From assembly GCA_910586735.1 (NCBI GenBank), contig CAJUJW010000083.1:1-9602 (forward strand): a stretch of DNA of 9,602 nucleotides. The letters run 5' to 3'. Source of the stretch: an uncultured Oscillibacter sp. Lineage in GTDB: Bacteria > Bacillota > Clostridia > Oscillospirales > Oscillospiraceae. Under the pieces are notes generated by a model that did no database searches, was not told where the DNA came from, and saw only the letters and a list, made by a program, of their open reading frames with translations. The translations under genes and the position numbers were made by a program. This document shows, in pieces, positions 1 to 5,639 of this stretch. Position 1 is the first letter of the stretch; every line of letters starts with the position of its first letter.

Positions 1-481
1 CGTGGGCCTCACCGGCGATGCAGATGATGTCGGGGCGGCGCTCCTTAATCAGCCGGAAAGCCTCGGTGGTGCCGGGGACGGACTGGTTGACGATGACGGC
101 TTTCATCAGGGGGTCGTCGGACATGTTCACGATGGTCTGAATGGTGGTCTCCAGCTCCTCGGTGAAGTTGTCGGGATAGATGCCCAGGAAGACCTTGTCC
201 TCGCCGTACTTGGCCTGGAAAGCCTCGGCGCCGCGGCGGTCGTCCTCGGACTGGGAGACGGAGCCGGTGATGATGCCGATGTGGTAGTCTCCGATGCCGT
301 CCTCCAGGGTGGCGGCGGCGTCTCCGGCCTCGCCGGAATCTCCGGTGTCTCCGCCCTGCTCGGTCTGGTTGGCGTCAGAGGCGCCGCCCTGATCCTGCGC
401 GGGGGCGGAATCGTTGCCGCCGCAGCCCGCGAGAGCCAAAAGCATCGCCAGCGCCAGCAGCATGCTGAAAAACTTCTTCAT
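1..481 (-). CDS. DUF3798-like substrate-binding lipoprotein, N-terminal part (3' end beyond window)
   Basis: The gene runs off the left edge, leaving 160 codons. The N-terminus MKKFFSMLLALAMLLALAGC is a lipoprotein signal peptide; the lipobox LAGC puts the lipidated cysteine at residue 20. A disordered linker rich in Gly, Asp, Ala and Gln follows (about 21-57). A folded domain then begins with YHIGIITGSVSQSEDD, continues through FLGIYPDNF and an alternating strand/helix pattern, and ends at DIICIAGEAH. This matches my memory of the DUF3798 family, which has a periplasmic-binding-protein-like fold and unknown ligand. It would sit on the outer face of the membrane and bind a small molecule. The start is firm: GGAGG lies 6 bases upstream of ATG. 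It has its own promoter (604-609/582-587) and is separated from the upstream chemoreceptor by a terminator. A BMP/Med-type ABC-transporter binding protein is the main alternative. The family call is moderately sure; the lipoprotein call is very sure. Confidence 0.82.
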   Translation of the reverse strand, partial: MKKFFSMLLALAMLLALAGCGGNDSAPAQDQGGASDANQTEQGGDTGDSGEAGDAAATLEDGIGDYHIGIITGSVSQSEDDRRGAEAFQAKYGEDKVFLGIYPDNFTEELETTIQTIVNMSDDPLMKAVIVNQSVPGTTEAFRLIKERRPDIICIAGEAH

Positions 482-526
482 TGCAAACCTCCAAATTTTT
501 TTGTGTCTTCCGGCGGACAGCCCTCC

Positions 527-550
527 TCATGGTTTGATTTCAAACCATGA
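527..550. promoter_or_regulatory. Perfect inverted repeat, 11-bp arms and 2-bp centre, in the lipoprotein leader
   Basis: Arms TCATGGTTTGA (527-537) and TCAAACCATGA (540-550) are separated by TT. It abuts the 18-bp palindrome at 553-570 with only two bases between. Its centre lies about 37 bases into the predicted leader and about 57 bases before the start codon. It could be a second operator for a dimeric regulator or a stable RNA hairpin. Confidence 0.5.
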
Positions 551-552
551 AA

Positions 553-570
553 AAAAGGCGTACGCCTTTT
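553..570. promoter_or_regulatory. Perfect 18-bp palindrome just downstream of the promoter (candidate operator)
   Basis: AAAAGGCGTACGCCTTTT is identical to its reverse complement. It lies at about +6 to +23 relative to the predicted start of the DUF3798-like transcript, a classic position for a roadblock operator. In the minus-strand RNA it is followed by three more U residues, so it could also fold as a small terminator-like hairpin with a GUAC loop, though its GC stem is short. The palindrome is seen directly; the regulatory role is inferred. Confidence 0.55.
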
Positions 571-581
571 GAACGCTATCT

Positions 582-609
582 ATTGTAACAAAAATCCTGA
601 TTTTGTCAA
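582..609 (-). promoter_or_regulatory. sigma-A extended -10 promoter of the DUF3798-like lipoprotein gene
   Basis: Read on the minus strand, a perfect -35 TTGACA (609-604) is followed after 16 bases by TACAAT (587-582), preceded by TG at the extended -10 position. Transcription should start near 575, giving a leader of about 95 bases before the ATG at 481. The leader contains two palindromes. Confidence 0.8.
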
Positions 610-652
610 CCTCATTTTCGATATTCGCCGTATTTTCGGGAGGGCGGCCGGG

Positions 653-690
653 AAAAAAGGTCCCCCCGGCACAGCCGGAGGGACCTTTTT
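653..690 (-). terminator. Intrinsic terminator of the chemoreceptor gene
   Basis: Arms 654-670 and 674-690 pair at 16 of 17 positions around the 3-base loop ACA. The core is GGTCCC/GGGACC with CCGGC/GCCGG. On the minus strand the stem ends in a run of T (658-653). It lies about 80 bases after the chemoreceptor stop and before the next minus-strand promoter. The A/T flanks make it symmetrical, so it could work in both directions, but no plus-strand gene enters it. Confidence 0.85.
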
Positions 691-772
691 CAGAATATTT
701 CAGCCGTCAAGCGCCCCACGAGGGCCCCAAAAACGGTCCAGCTTGGAATCTGAGGGCTGGAAACGCGGTTTC

Positions 773-2737
773 TCAATCCCTCGCCAGGGTGAACCGGTCC
801 ACCAGCTGTTTCAGGCTGGCGGCCTCGGCGGAGAGCTCCTCGCTGGCGGCGGCGCTCTCCTGGGCCGTGGCGCTGTTGGTCTGGACCACGGAGGAGATCT
901 GGTCGATGCCCTCCGTGACCTGGTTGATGGCGGCGGTCTGGTTTTCCACGGCCTCCACCACAATGTCCATCTGGGCGGTCACGTGCCCGGCGGACACGCT
1001 GGTCTGCTCCAGGGACTCGGTGACCAGGCCCACCGCCCGGCCGCCCTCGCTGACGGCGGCGATGGAGGTCTCAATCAGCTCCTTGGTGGCCTTGGCGGCC
1101 TGGTCGGACTTGGTGGCCAGGTTCCGCACCTCGTCGGCCACCACGGCGAAGCCCTTGCCGGCGCTGCCCGCCCGGGCGGCCTCCACGGCGGCGTTCAGGG
1201 CCAGGATGTTGGTCTGGAAGGCGATGTTTTCAATGGTGGCGATGATCTTGGAAATCTCCTCGGAGGAACTGGAAATTTTCTCCATGGCGGCGTTGAGCTC
1301 CTTGACGTGCTCCACGCTGACGCCCAGCTGTCCCCCGGCCTGGTTCACGAAGCGGCCCGCCTCCTCGGCGGCGGCGGCCGTGGTTTTCGCGCTGTTGGAG
1401 ATGTCGGTGATGGTGGCCGCCAGCTCCTCCACAGAGCTGGCCTGGGTCATGGAGCCCTGACTCAGGGTCTGGGCCCCCATGGAGACCTGGTTGCTGGCGG
1501 AGGAGACCTGCCCGGCGGAGGCGTTGATCTGGCGCATGGTGTTGCTCAGCTCCACCTTCAGCGTCCGCATGGACAGCAAAATCTCCTGGAAGCCGCCCAC
1601 GTAGGCGTCCCGGTGGGAGGAGCGAATGTCCAGGTTCTGGTTCGCCATCTCCCGGAGGAGGTAGTTGATGTCGTTGATAATGGTGTTCAGCCCCGCCACC
1701 ATATCCGCCGTCGACTGGGTCAGCTCCGCCGTCTCATCACGGCCCCTGACCTGAGGCACGGGGGAGGTCAGATCGCCCTCCACCAGCAGCTTCATCCGGG
1801 CGGCGCAGGCCTTCATGGGCTCGCTGATGTTGCTGGAGAGCTTCAGAGCCACCACGATGGAGGCCAGGATGGAAGCGATAATCACCAGAATATTGATGGC
1901 CATGCTGAAGTATGTATCCGCCAGGTAGTTGGACTTGGGCGTGGCCACGGCGACGCTCCAGCCTTCGGTTCCGCCCACGGGGGCGTAGGCCAGGAAGCGG
2001 GGGCCGTTTTCGGCGCGGATGGACCCGAAGCCGTTCTCTCCCCGGCGCATGGCCGCGTGAAGGGCCGCCCGGCTCTTCAGGGAGGAGTCTGTCTGGGCCT
2101 CCCGCTCAATATTTTGAGTCGTGATGGTGTCCAGGGTGATATCGGCGATGGTGTCTCCGTCTTTGTTTATCATGTAAGCCCGGCAGTTCTCCCCCACCTT
2201 AATAGAGGAGACAATGTCGTTTAAGAAGGTCTCCGGGGGCACGAAGTAGACCACGCCGGAGATGATCCCCCGGCCGGAGTAGATGGGGGCGGCCACCATG
2301 ATGGACAGCTCGCCGGTGATCTTGCTGACCAGGGGCTCGGAGACGTAGACGTTCCCCTTCATGGCCTGCTGGACATACTCCCGGTCGGAGTAGTCCTTTC
2401 CGTCGAAGATGCTGATTCCGTTCATGCCGATGACATTGCCCCGCTGGAAGCCGTGGAGGCTGACCCGCTCGTCAATGATGGCCTTTTTCTCCTCCTTGGA
2501 GACGGCGCCGCTGGCCAGCTGGCTGATGCGCCCCGTGTCCATGGCCACGTTTTTATAGGCATTCAGCTCCTCCTCGATGCGCTCCGCCGCCAGAACAGCG
2601 GTCTGGCTCATCAGCTGATCCACCGTGACGATGGTGCTTCTGTAGTTCAGGATGATACTGGCCGCGCCCACCGCGAACAGCGCGACGAGTACCGTCGCCA
2701 TCAGGCAAACTGTAATCTTTTTCCGAATACTATTCAT
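773..2737 (-). CDS. Methyl-accepting chemotaxis protein with Cache sensor domain
   Basis: A complete 654-residue transmembrane chemoreceptor that should sense an extracellular ligand and control the CheA kinase through CheW. Order: short cytoplasmic start MNSIRKK; TM1 about 10-30; extracellular dCache-like domain about 35-275, including FDGKDYSDREYV (111-122) and the beta-strands LSIMVAAPIYSG and GVVYFVPP; TM2 about 277-299; HAMP about 300-353; then the MCP signalling coiled coil. The hairpin tip around 503-530 carries the highly conserved IAFQTNILALNAAVEAARAG, followed by GKGFAVVADEVRNLA. The C-terminal helix has the methylation-type pattern QESAAASEELSAEA. There is no C-terminal CheR-tethering pentapeptide. 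The start is set at ATG 2737, with GAGGTGGAG upstream; the open frame extends 19 codons further upstream, but that part is not protein-like and lies around the transcription start. It stands alone with its own promoter and terminator. Family very sure; ligand unknown. Confidence 0.96.
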   Translation of the reverse strand: MNSIRKKITVCLMATVLVALFAVGAASIILNYRSTIVTVDQLMSQTAVLAAERIEEELNAYKNVAMDTGRISQLASGAVSKEEKKAIIDERVSLHGFQRGNVIGMNGISIFDGKDYSDREYVQQAMKGNVYVSEPLVSKITGELSIMVAAPIYSGRGIISGVVYFVPPETFLNDIVSSIKVGENCRAYMINKDGDTIADITLDTITTQNIEREAQTDSSLKSRAALHAAMRRGENGFGSIRAENGPRFLAYAPVGGTEGWSVAVATPKSNYLADTYFSMAINILVIIASILASIVVALKLSSNISEPMKACAARMKLLVEGDLTSPVPQVRGRDETAELTQSTADMVAGLNTIINDINYLLREMANQNLDIRSSHRDAYVGGFQEILLSMRTLKVELSNTMRQINASAGQVSSASNQVSMGAQTLSQGSMTQASSVEELAATITDISNSAKTTAAAAEEAGRFVNQAGGQLGVSVEHVKELNAAMEKISSSSEEISKIIATIENIAFQTNILALNAAVEAARAGSAGKGFAVVADEVRNLATKSDQAAKATKELIETSIAAVSEGGRAVGLVTESLEQTSVSAGHVTAQMDIVVEAVENQTAAINQVTEGIDQISSVVQTNSATAQESAAASEELSAEAASLKQLVDRFTLARD

Positions 2738-2799
2738 CTCTCTCCACCTCAACTTTTGATAACCGGACCGCCCGGCGTCTGTAAAACAGCACACCCCTA

Positions 2800-2829
2800 A
2801 TTATAGAGGCCCAGGGGGTCTTTTGTCAA
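2800..2829 (-). promoter_or_regulatory. Consensus sigma-A promoter of the chemoreceptor gene
   Basis: On the minus strand a perfect TTGACA (2829-2824) and a perfect TATAAT (2805-2800) are separated by 18 bases. The start would be near 2793, giving a leader of about 55 bases. The flagellar sigma-D/sigma-28 consensus (TAAA ... GCCGATAA) was not seen here. Confidence 0.82.
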
Positions 2830-2858
2830 TGGCTTCCGGCCATTTCCGCCCCCGACCT

Positions 2859-2902
2859 GGCGTTTGCCCGGGCTCGTTCCGGCGTTTTCCCCGGCTCGTC
2901 CC
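2859..2902. repeat. Imperfect 22-bp tandem direct repeat between divergent promoters
   Basis: Unit 1 is 2859-2880 and unit 2 is 2881-2902. Both begin GGCGTTT and share GGCTCGT near the end, and they match at 19 of 22 positions (differences at unit positions 8, 12 and 20). The pair sits between the -35 boxes of the chemoreceptor (2824) and the CapA-like gene (2936). It is immediately followed by a C5-A-G6 run and a second C5 run (2900-2920), so the G run can pair with either C run. It may bind a regulator in tandem or be simple GC-rich drift. Confidence 0.4.
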
Positions 2903-2935
2903 CCAGGGGGGAGCACCCCCTACACGATTGAATCC

Positions 2936-2964
2936 TTGCTACAAGAACCCACCTGTGCTATAAT
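2936..2964 (+). promoter_or_regulatory. Promoter of the CapA-like lipoprotein gene
   Basis: TTGCTA (2936-2941) and a perfect TATAAT (2959-2964) are 17 bases apart, with TG at the extended -10 position (2956-2957). The start would be near 2971, leaving a short leader of about 30 bases that holds the AAGGAGG ribosome binding site at 2986-2992. Confidence 0.75.
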
Positions 2965-3000
2965 TAGTTCACCCAATTCACCCCCAAGGAGGCCCCCACC

Positions 3001-4224
3001 ATGAAACTACGCCTCTGCGCCCTCCTGCTCTGCCTCACCCTGAGCCTAAGCGCCTGCGGCGTCTCCGCCGCAACCTCCGCCCCGGCCCCGGAGGGGACCC
3101 AGGAGCTCCAGGTTCCCTTGGAACCTCAAGAGCCACCCCCCGCCCCGGAACCCCCGCCCACCGCGGCCACCCTGGCGGTCTGCGGCGACGCCATGAGCCA
3201 CATGCCCCTCACCAACGACGCCTGGAACGGGGAACGCTATGACTACGCCCGGATCATGGCCGCCGCCAGGCCCTATGTGGAGGCGGCGGACTGCGCCGTG
3301 GTGAACCTGGAGACCACCCTCTCCGGCGGCCCCCCCTACTCCGGCTACCCCGCCTTCAACTCCCCCGACGGCATGGCGGCGGACCTCAAGGCCCTGGGCT
3401 TCGACCTGTGCCTCACCGCCAACAACCACAGCCTGGACCGGGGCTTTTCCGGCCTCAGCCGGACCCTGGACGCCCTGGACGCGGCGGGCCTCCGCCATGT
3501 GGGCACCAGCCGCACCCAGGAGGAGGCGGACCGGAACATCGCGGTGATGGATGTGGGCGGCATCTCCGTGGCCTTCCTGGGCTATACATACGGCACCAAC
3601 GGCATCCCCATCCCCAAAAAACACCCCTACGCCATCAACGTCTTCAACACCGACTACCTGACCGCCCTCTCCAAGCCGGACTGGGACCGCCTGGCCGCCG
3701 ATCTGGAGGCGGCCCAGGCCCTGGAGACGGACCTGGTCGCCGTGATGATCCACTGGGGCCTGGAGTACAAGCTGAAGCAGAACCAATACCAGGAGGAGAT
3801 GGCGGACTTCCTCTTTGCCCACGGCGCGGACATCATCCTGGGGGGCCACTCCCACGTGCCCCAGCCCATGGAGCTGCGGACCCTCCCCGACGGGCGGCAG
3901 GGCTTCGTCTGCTATTCCCTAGGGAACTTCATCTCCTCCCAGACCAAGCCCAACACGGACACCACGGCGGTGCTGACCCTCACCCTCACCCGGGACAACG
4001 AGACGGGAGAGACCCAGGTCACGGACTACGCCTATGTCCCCATGTACATGCTCCACCGGGCGGAGGGGGCCTCTCCCCGCTTTGAGCTGGTGGATATCCA
4101 CGCCGCCCTGGAGGACGAGTCCACCGGCAAGACCCTGCGGCAGAAACTGGGACAGGCCCTGGAGACCTGTCACGCCGTCTTCGGCCAGGAGGCGGACCGG
4201 CAGCCGGAACGGGAAGAGCAGTGA
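3001..4224 (+). CDS. CapA/PgsA-family (PGA_cap) metallophosphatase-fold lipoprotein
   Basis: A 407-residue exported lipoprotein. The signal peptide ends in the lipobox LSAC with the lipidated Cys at 19; a Pro/Glu-rich linker (about 25-54) spans the wall. The catalytic-like domain (about 55-350) carries the CapA motifs in order: CGDAMSH (61-67), VNLETTLSG (101-109), ANNHSLDRG (140-148), MIHWGLEY (249-256), ILGGHSHVPQ (279-288) and YSLGNFISS (305-313). The Asp, Asn and His residues in these motifs are the metal-site residues expected of a calcineurin-like phosphoesterase fold. Relatives are linked to poly-gamma-glutamate capsule or to unknown surface roles. Here there is no pgsB/pgsC-type partner next to it, so a capsule role is not supported by context, and substrate and reaction are unknown. 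The start is firm: AAGGAGG lies 8 bases before ATG. The gene has its own promoter, ends in a shared terminator and converges with the ROK gene. Confidence 0.93.
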   Translation: MKLRLCALLLCLTLSLSACGVSAATSAPAPEGTQELQVPLEPQEPPPAPEPPPTAATLAVCGDAMSHMPLTNDAWNGERYDYARIMAAARPYVEAADCAVVNLETTLSGGPPYSGYPAFNSPDGMAADLKALGFDLCLTANNHSLDRGFSGLSRTLDALDAAGLRHVGTSRTQEEADRNIAVMDVGGISVAFLGYTYGTNGIPIPKKHPYAINVFNTDYLTALSKPDWDRLAADLEAAQALETDLVAVMIHWGLEYKLKQNQYQEEMADFLFAHGADIILGGHSHVPQPMELRTLPDGRQGFVCYSLGNFISSQTKPNTDTTAVLTLTLTRDNETGETQVTDYAYVPMYMLHRAEGASPRFELVDIHAALEDESTGKTLRQKLGQALETCHAVFGQEADRQPEREEQ

Positions 4225-4230
4225 AATATA

Positions 4231-4262
4231 AAAAGCGCCGCCCCGGCCGGGACGGCGCTTTA
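4231..4262. terminator. Bidirectional terminator shared by the capA-like and ROK genes
   Basis: Arms 4232-4246 and 4247-4261 form a near-perfect inverted repeat (one mismatch, GCGCCG/CGGCGC core). In practice the innermost bases form the loop. It lies 7 bases after the capA-like stop (4222-4224) and 19 bases after the ROK stop on the other strand. The minus strand has the better T tract (TTTTTA); the plus strand has TTTATTA. Confidence 0.85.
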
Positions 4263-4280
4263 TTACGCTTATATCCTGTC

Positions 4281-5405
4281 TCACAGCCCCTGGAGGAAAT
4301 CCTCCACCTGGGTCAGGGCCGCACCCACGGCGGCGGCCTCCCTGGGGCGGCGGCAGTACCGCAGATAGGAGGCGTCCTGGTCGAAGGGGTTCCGCTCCGC
4401 CAGCAGCGCCCGCAGAAGCTCCCCGAATTCCTCCAGGTAGACCCCCACGTCGCCCCCGGCCATAACGTCGCAGTCGAAGCAGACGTGCAGGTTGTTCACC
4501 GCCGCGGCCAGGTACTCCAGGTACTCCTGCCAGACCTCCCGCTTCTCCCCGTCGCCGGACCGCAGCTCCTCAAAGAAGGCGGGGAGGCTCCCCCCGGCGC
4601 GGTCCGAGAGGACCTTGGCGGAACAATAGGCGTCCAGGCAGCCCTCCCTGCCGCAGCGGCACCGGCGGCCCCCCGGCACCAGGGTGGCGTGGCCGAACTC
4701 CCCCGCCCGGAGGTGGTTCCCCAGGTACAGCCCCCCGTCCCGGAGGACGGCGCCGCCCACCGTCTCCCCCAGGGAGAGATACACCATGTCCCCGGGGCAC
4801 TCCGCCCCGTAATACTCCGCCAGGCCCGCGGCCCCGGCGGCGCTCAGGCACCGGCTGGGCCAGGGAATCTGCTGGGTAAAGCGGCTGAGGGACACGTTCC
4901 GCAGCTCCAGGGTCCGGGAATCCCGCAGCAGCCCCCGCTCCTCGTCCACCACGCCGGGGATGGCCAGACCCATGCCCAGAAGGCGGTCCCCCACCCCGGC
5001 GGCCTCCACAAAGCGCTGGAGCAGGCCGCCCAGGTATTTAAAGTAGATGTCCTCCATGGAGAAGCGCAGGGCCCCCTGGGCTTGCCGCAGGAGGTTCCCG
5101 CTCAGGTCCGTCAGCACCACGCTCACGTGGTCCCGGGTCAGCTCCACCCCGGCGGCCACCCGAGCGTCCCGCACCGGGACAAAGGCCCTGGCCTTCCGCC
5201 CGCCGGTGGAGGCGTACACGCCGTCCTCCCGCACCAGGCCCAGCTCCGTCAGCTCCTTCACGTTCTGGAGGATGGTGGGCCAGCTCAGGCCCAGCCTCTG
5301 GGTCAGCTCCATCTGGGAAACCCGGTCGTTTTTCAGGATGCAGCGCAGGGTGTTCACCCGGTTGCGCCGCTTGACATCCATATTGTTGGTGGGAGATGTG
5401 GTCAT
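4281..5405 (-). CDS. ROK-family transcriptional regulator
   Basis: A 374-residue cytoplasmic repressor-type protein. Residues about 12-62 form a winged helix-turn-helix (VSQMELTQRLGLSWPTILQNVKELTELGLV), with the wing at VYASTGGRKA. A ROK actin-like domain fills the rest. It has GMGLAIPG, the hinge AGEFGHATLVPGG and the ROK zinc signature H239, C249, C251 and C256 (CRCGREGCLDAYC). The kinase phosphate loop DxGGT is absent (GVELTRDHV), as in regulators. Unusually, the sugar-contacting NDxN motif is replaced by LSAAGAAGLAEY (188-199), so the ligand may not be a simple sugar. The start at 5405 is preferred because GAGGA lies 9 bases upstream; the alternative ATG at 5414 has GAGGA directly touching it. 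The gene is divergent from the hydrolase-glpK operon, which is its likely target, possibly along with itself. Family call very sure; effector unknown. Confidence 0.93.
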   Translation of the reverse strand: MTTSPTNNMDVKRRNRVNTLRCILKNDRVSQMELTQRLGLSWPTILQNVKELTELGLVREDGVYASTGGRKARAFVPVRDARVAAGVELTRDHVSVVLTDLSGNLLRQAQGALRFSMEDIYFKYLGGLLQRFVEAAGVGDRLLGMGLAIPGVVDEERGLLRDSRTLELRNVSLSRFTQQIPWPSRCLSAAGAAGLAEYYGAECPGDMVYLSLGETVGGAVLRDGGLYLGNHLRAGEFGHATLVPGGRRCRCGREGCLDAYCSAKVLSDRAGGSLPAFFEELRSGDGEKREVWQEYLEYLAAAVNNLHVCFDCDVMAGGDVGVYLEEFGELLRALLAERNPFDQDASYLRYCRRPREAAAVGAALTQVEDFLQGL

Positions 5406-5445
5406 GTTCCTCATTCCTCGTTCTATTTATAAAGACTCTATGAAT

Positions 5446-5474
5446 AGCATAACGGATTTCTCTCCAAATGGCAA
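5446..5474 (-). promoter_or_regulatory. Likely promoter of the ROK regulator gene
   Basis: On the minus strand TTGCCA (5474-5469) and TATGCT (5451-5446) are separated by 17 bases. The start would be near 5439, about 34 bases before the chosen ATG. The -10 is weaker than that of the divergent operon promoter, as expected for a regulator gene. Confidence 0.6.
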
Positions 5475-5477
5475 GTC

Positions 5478-5492
5478 TTTTTCTGAGAAAAA
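5478..5492. promoter_or_regulatory. AT-rich inverted repeat upstream of the ROK promoter (candidate operator)
   Basis: TTTTTC (5478-5483) and GAAAAA (5487-5492) flank TGA. AT-rich palindromes of this kind are typical of sites bound by NagC/Mlc/XylR-type ROK repressors, but the arms are short and low in complexity. It lies just upstream of the ROK -35 box. Confidence 0.35.
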
Positions 5493-5523
5493 AGCGGAAA
5501 GCCGTCGAACCGGGGCCGCTTTT
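5490..5523. promoter_or_regulatory. 8-bp inverted repeat upstream of the hydrolase-glpK promoter (candidate operator)
   Basis: AAAAGCGG (5490-5497) and CCGCTTTT (5516-5523) form perfect 8-bp arms with an 18-base spacer. The right arm ends two bases before the TTGACA -35 box, so a bound dimer could block polymerase. A second inverted repeat, GGCCGC (5514-5519) with GCGGCC (5535-5540), overlaps it and brackets the -35 box. Both are seen directly; the role as ROK sites is inferred. Confidence 0.4.
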
Positions 5524-5525
5524 GG

Positions 5526-5554
5526 TTGACAGGGGCGGCCTCCCAGGGTATACT
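5526..5554 (+). promoter_or_regulatory. Strong sigma-A promoter of the hydrolase-glpK operon
   Basis: A perfect TTGACA (5526-5531) and TATACT (5549-5554, 5 of 6) are 17 bases apart. The start would be near 5561, leaving a leader of about 79 bases before the ATG at 5640. The -35 box is bracketed by inverted repeats. Confidence 0.82.
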
Positions 5555-5604
5555 TTATCTAACTCTTTATGGAAATCTCTTTAAATCTGTCCACATTACA
5601 GACA

Positions 5605-5621
5605 GGGCGCCTCCCGCGCCC
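5605..5621 (+). other. GC hairpin directly upstream of the hydrolase ribosome binding site
   Basis: GGGCGC (5605-5610) and GCGCCC (5616-5621) pair around a 5-base loop, ending 5 bases before the AGGAGG ribosome binding site (5627-5632). A weaker hairpin, TCTGT/ACAGA (5586-5590/5598-5602), precedes it. They may stabilise the mRNA end or modulate initiation. No known riboswitch was recognised. Confidence 0.4.
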
Positions 5622-5639
5622 GGAAGAGGAGGAACAGCT

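Noticed and set aside
569..2224. Long plus-strand open frame (about 551 codons) antisense to the chemoreceptor
   Set aside because: It runs through the chemoreceptor terminator, is GGH/LGG-rich with no domain pattern, and is explained by third-position GC bias of the real gene on the other strand.
2738..2794. N-terminal extension of the chemoreceptor to an upstream ATG
   Set aside because: The extra 19 residues are not protein-like, that ATG falls at the predicted transcription start, and the internal ATG at 2737 has a Shine-Dalgarno sequence and directly precedes the basic start of TM1.
3046..3855. Open frame (about 269 codons) antisense to the CapA-like gene
   Set aside because: Valine/glycine-rich shadow with no motif; the sense frame has the complete CapA motif set and a lipoprotein signal.
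4221..5432. Open frame (about 403 codons) antisense to the ROK gene
   Set aside because: It begins inside the capA-like stop/terminator, is Pro/Gly/His/Gln-rich and lacks motifs; the opposite strand has clear wHTH and ROK signatures.
5490..5523. Intrinsic terminator reading on the plus strand
   Set aside because: The 8-bp stem has an 18-base loop and only four T residues, and no plus-strand gene runs into it. Operator-like symmetry is the better explanation.
5526..5639. Upstream in-frame extension of the hydrolase from a TTG
   Set aside because: That TTG is the first codon-like triplet of the -35 box and so would not be in the transcript; the ATG at 5640 has a strong AGGAGG.
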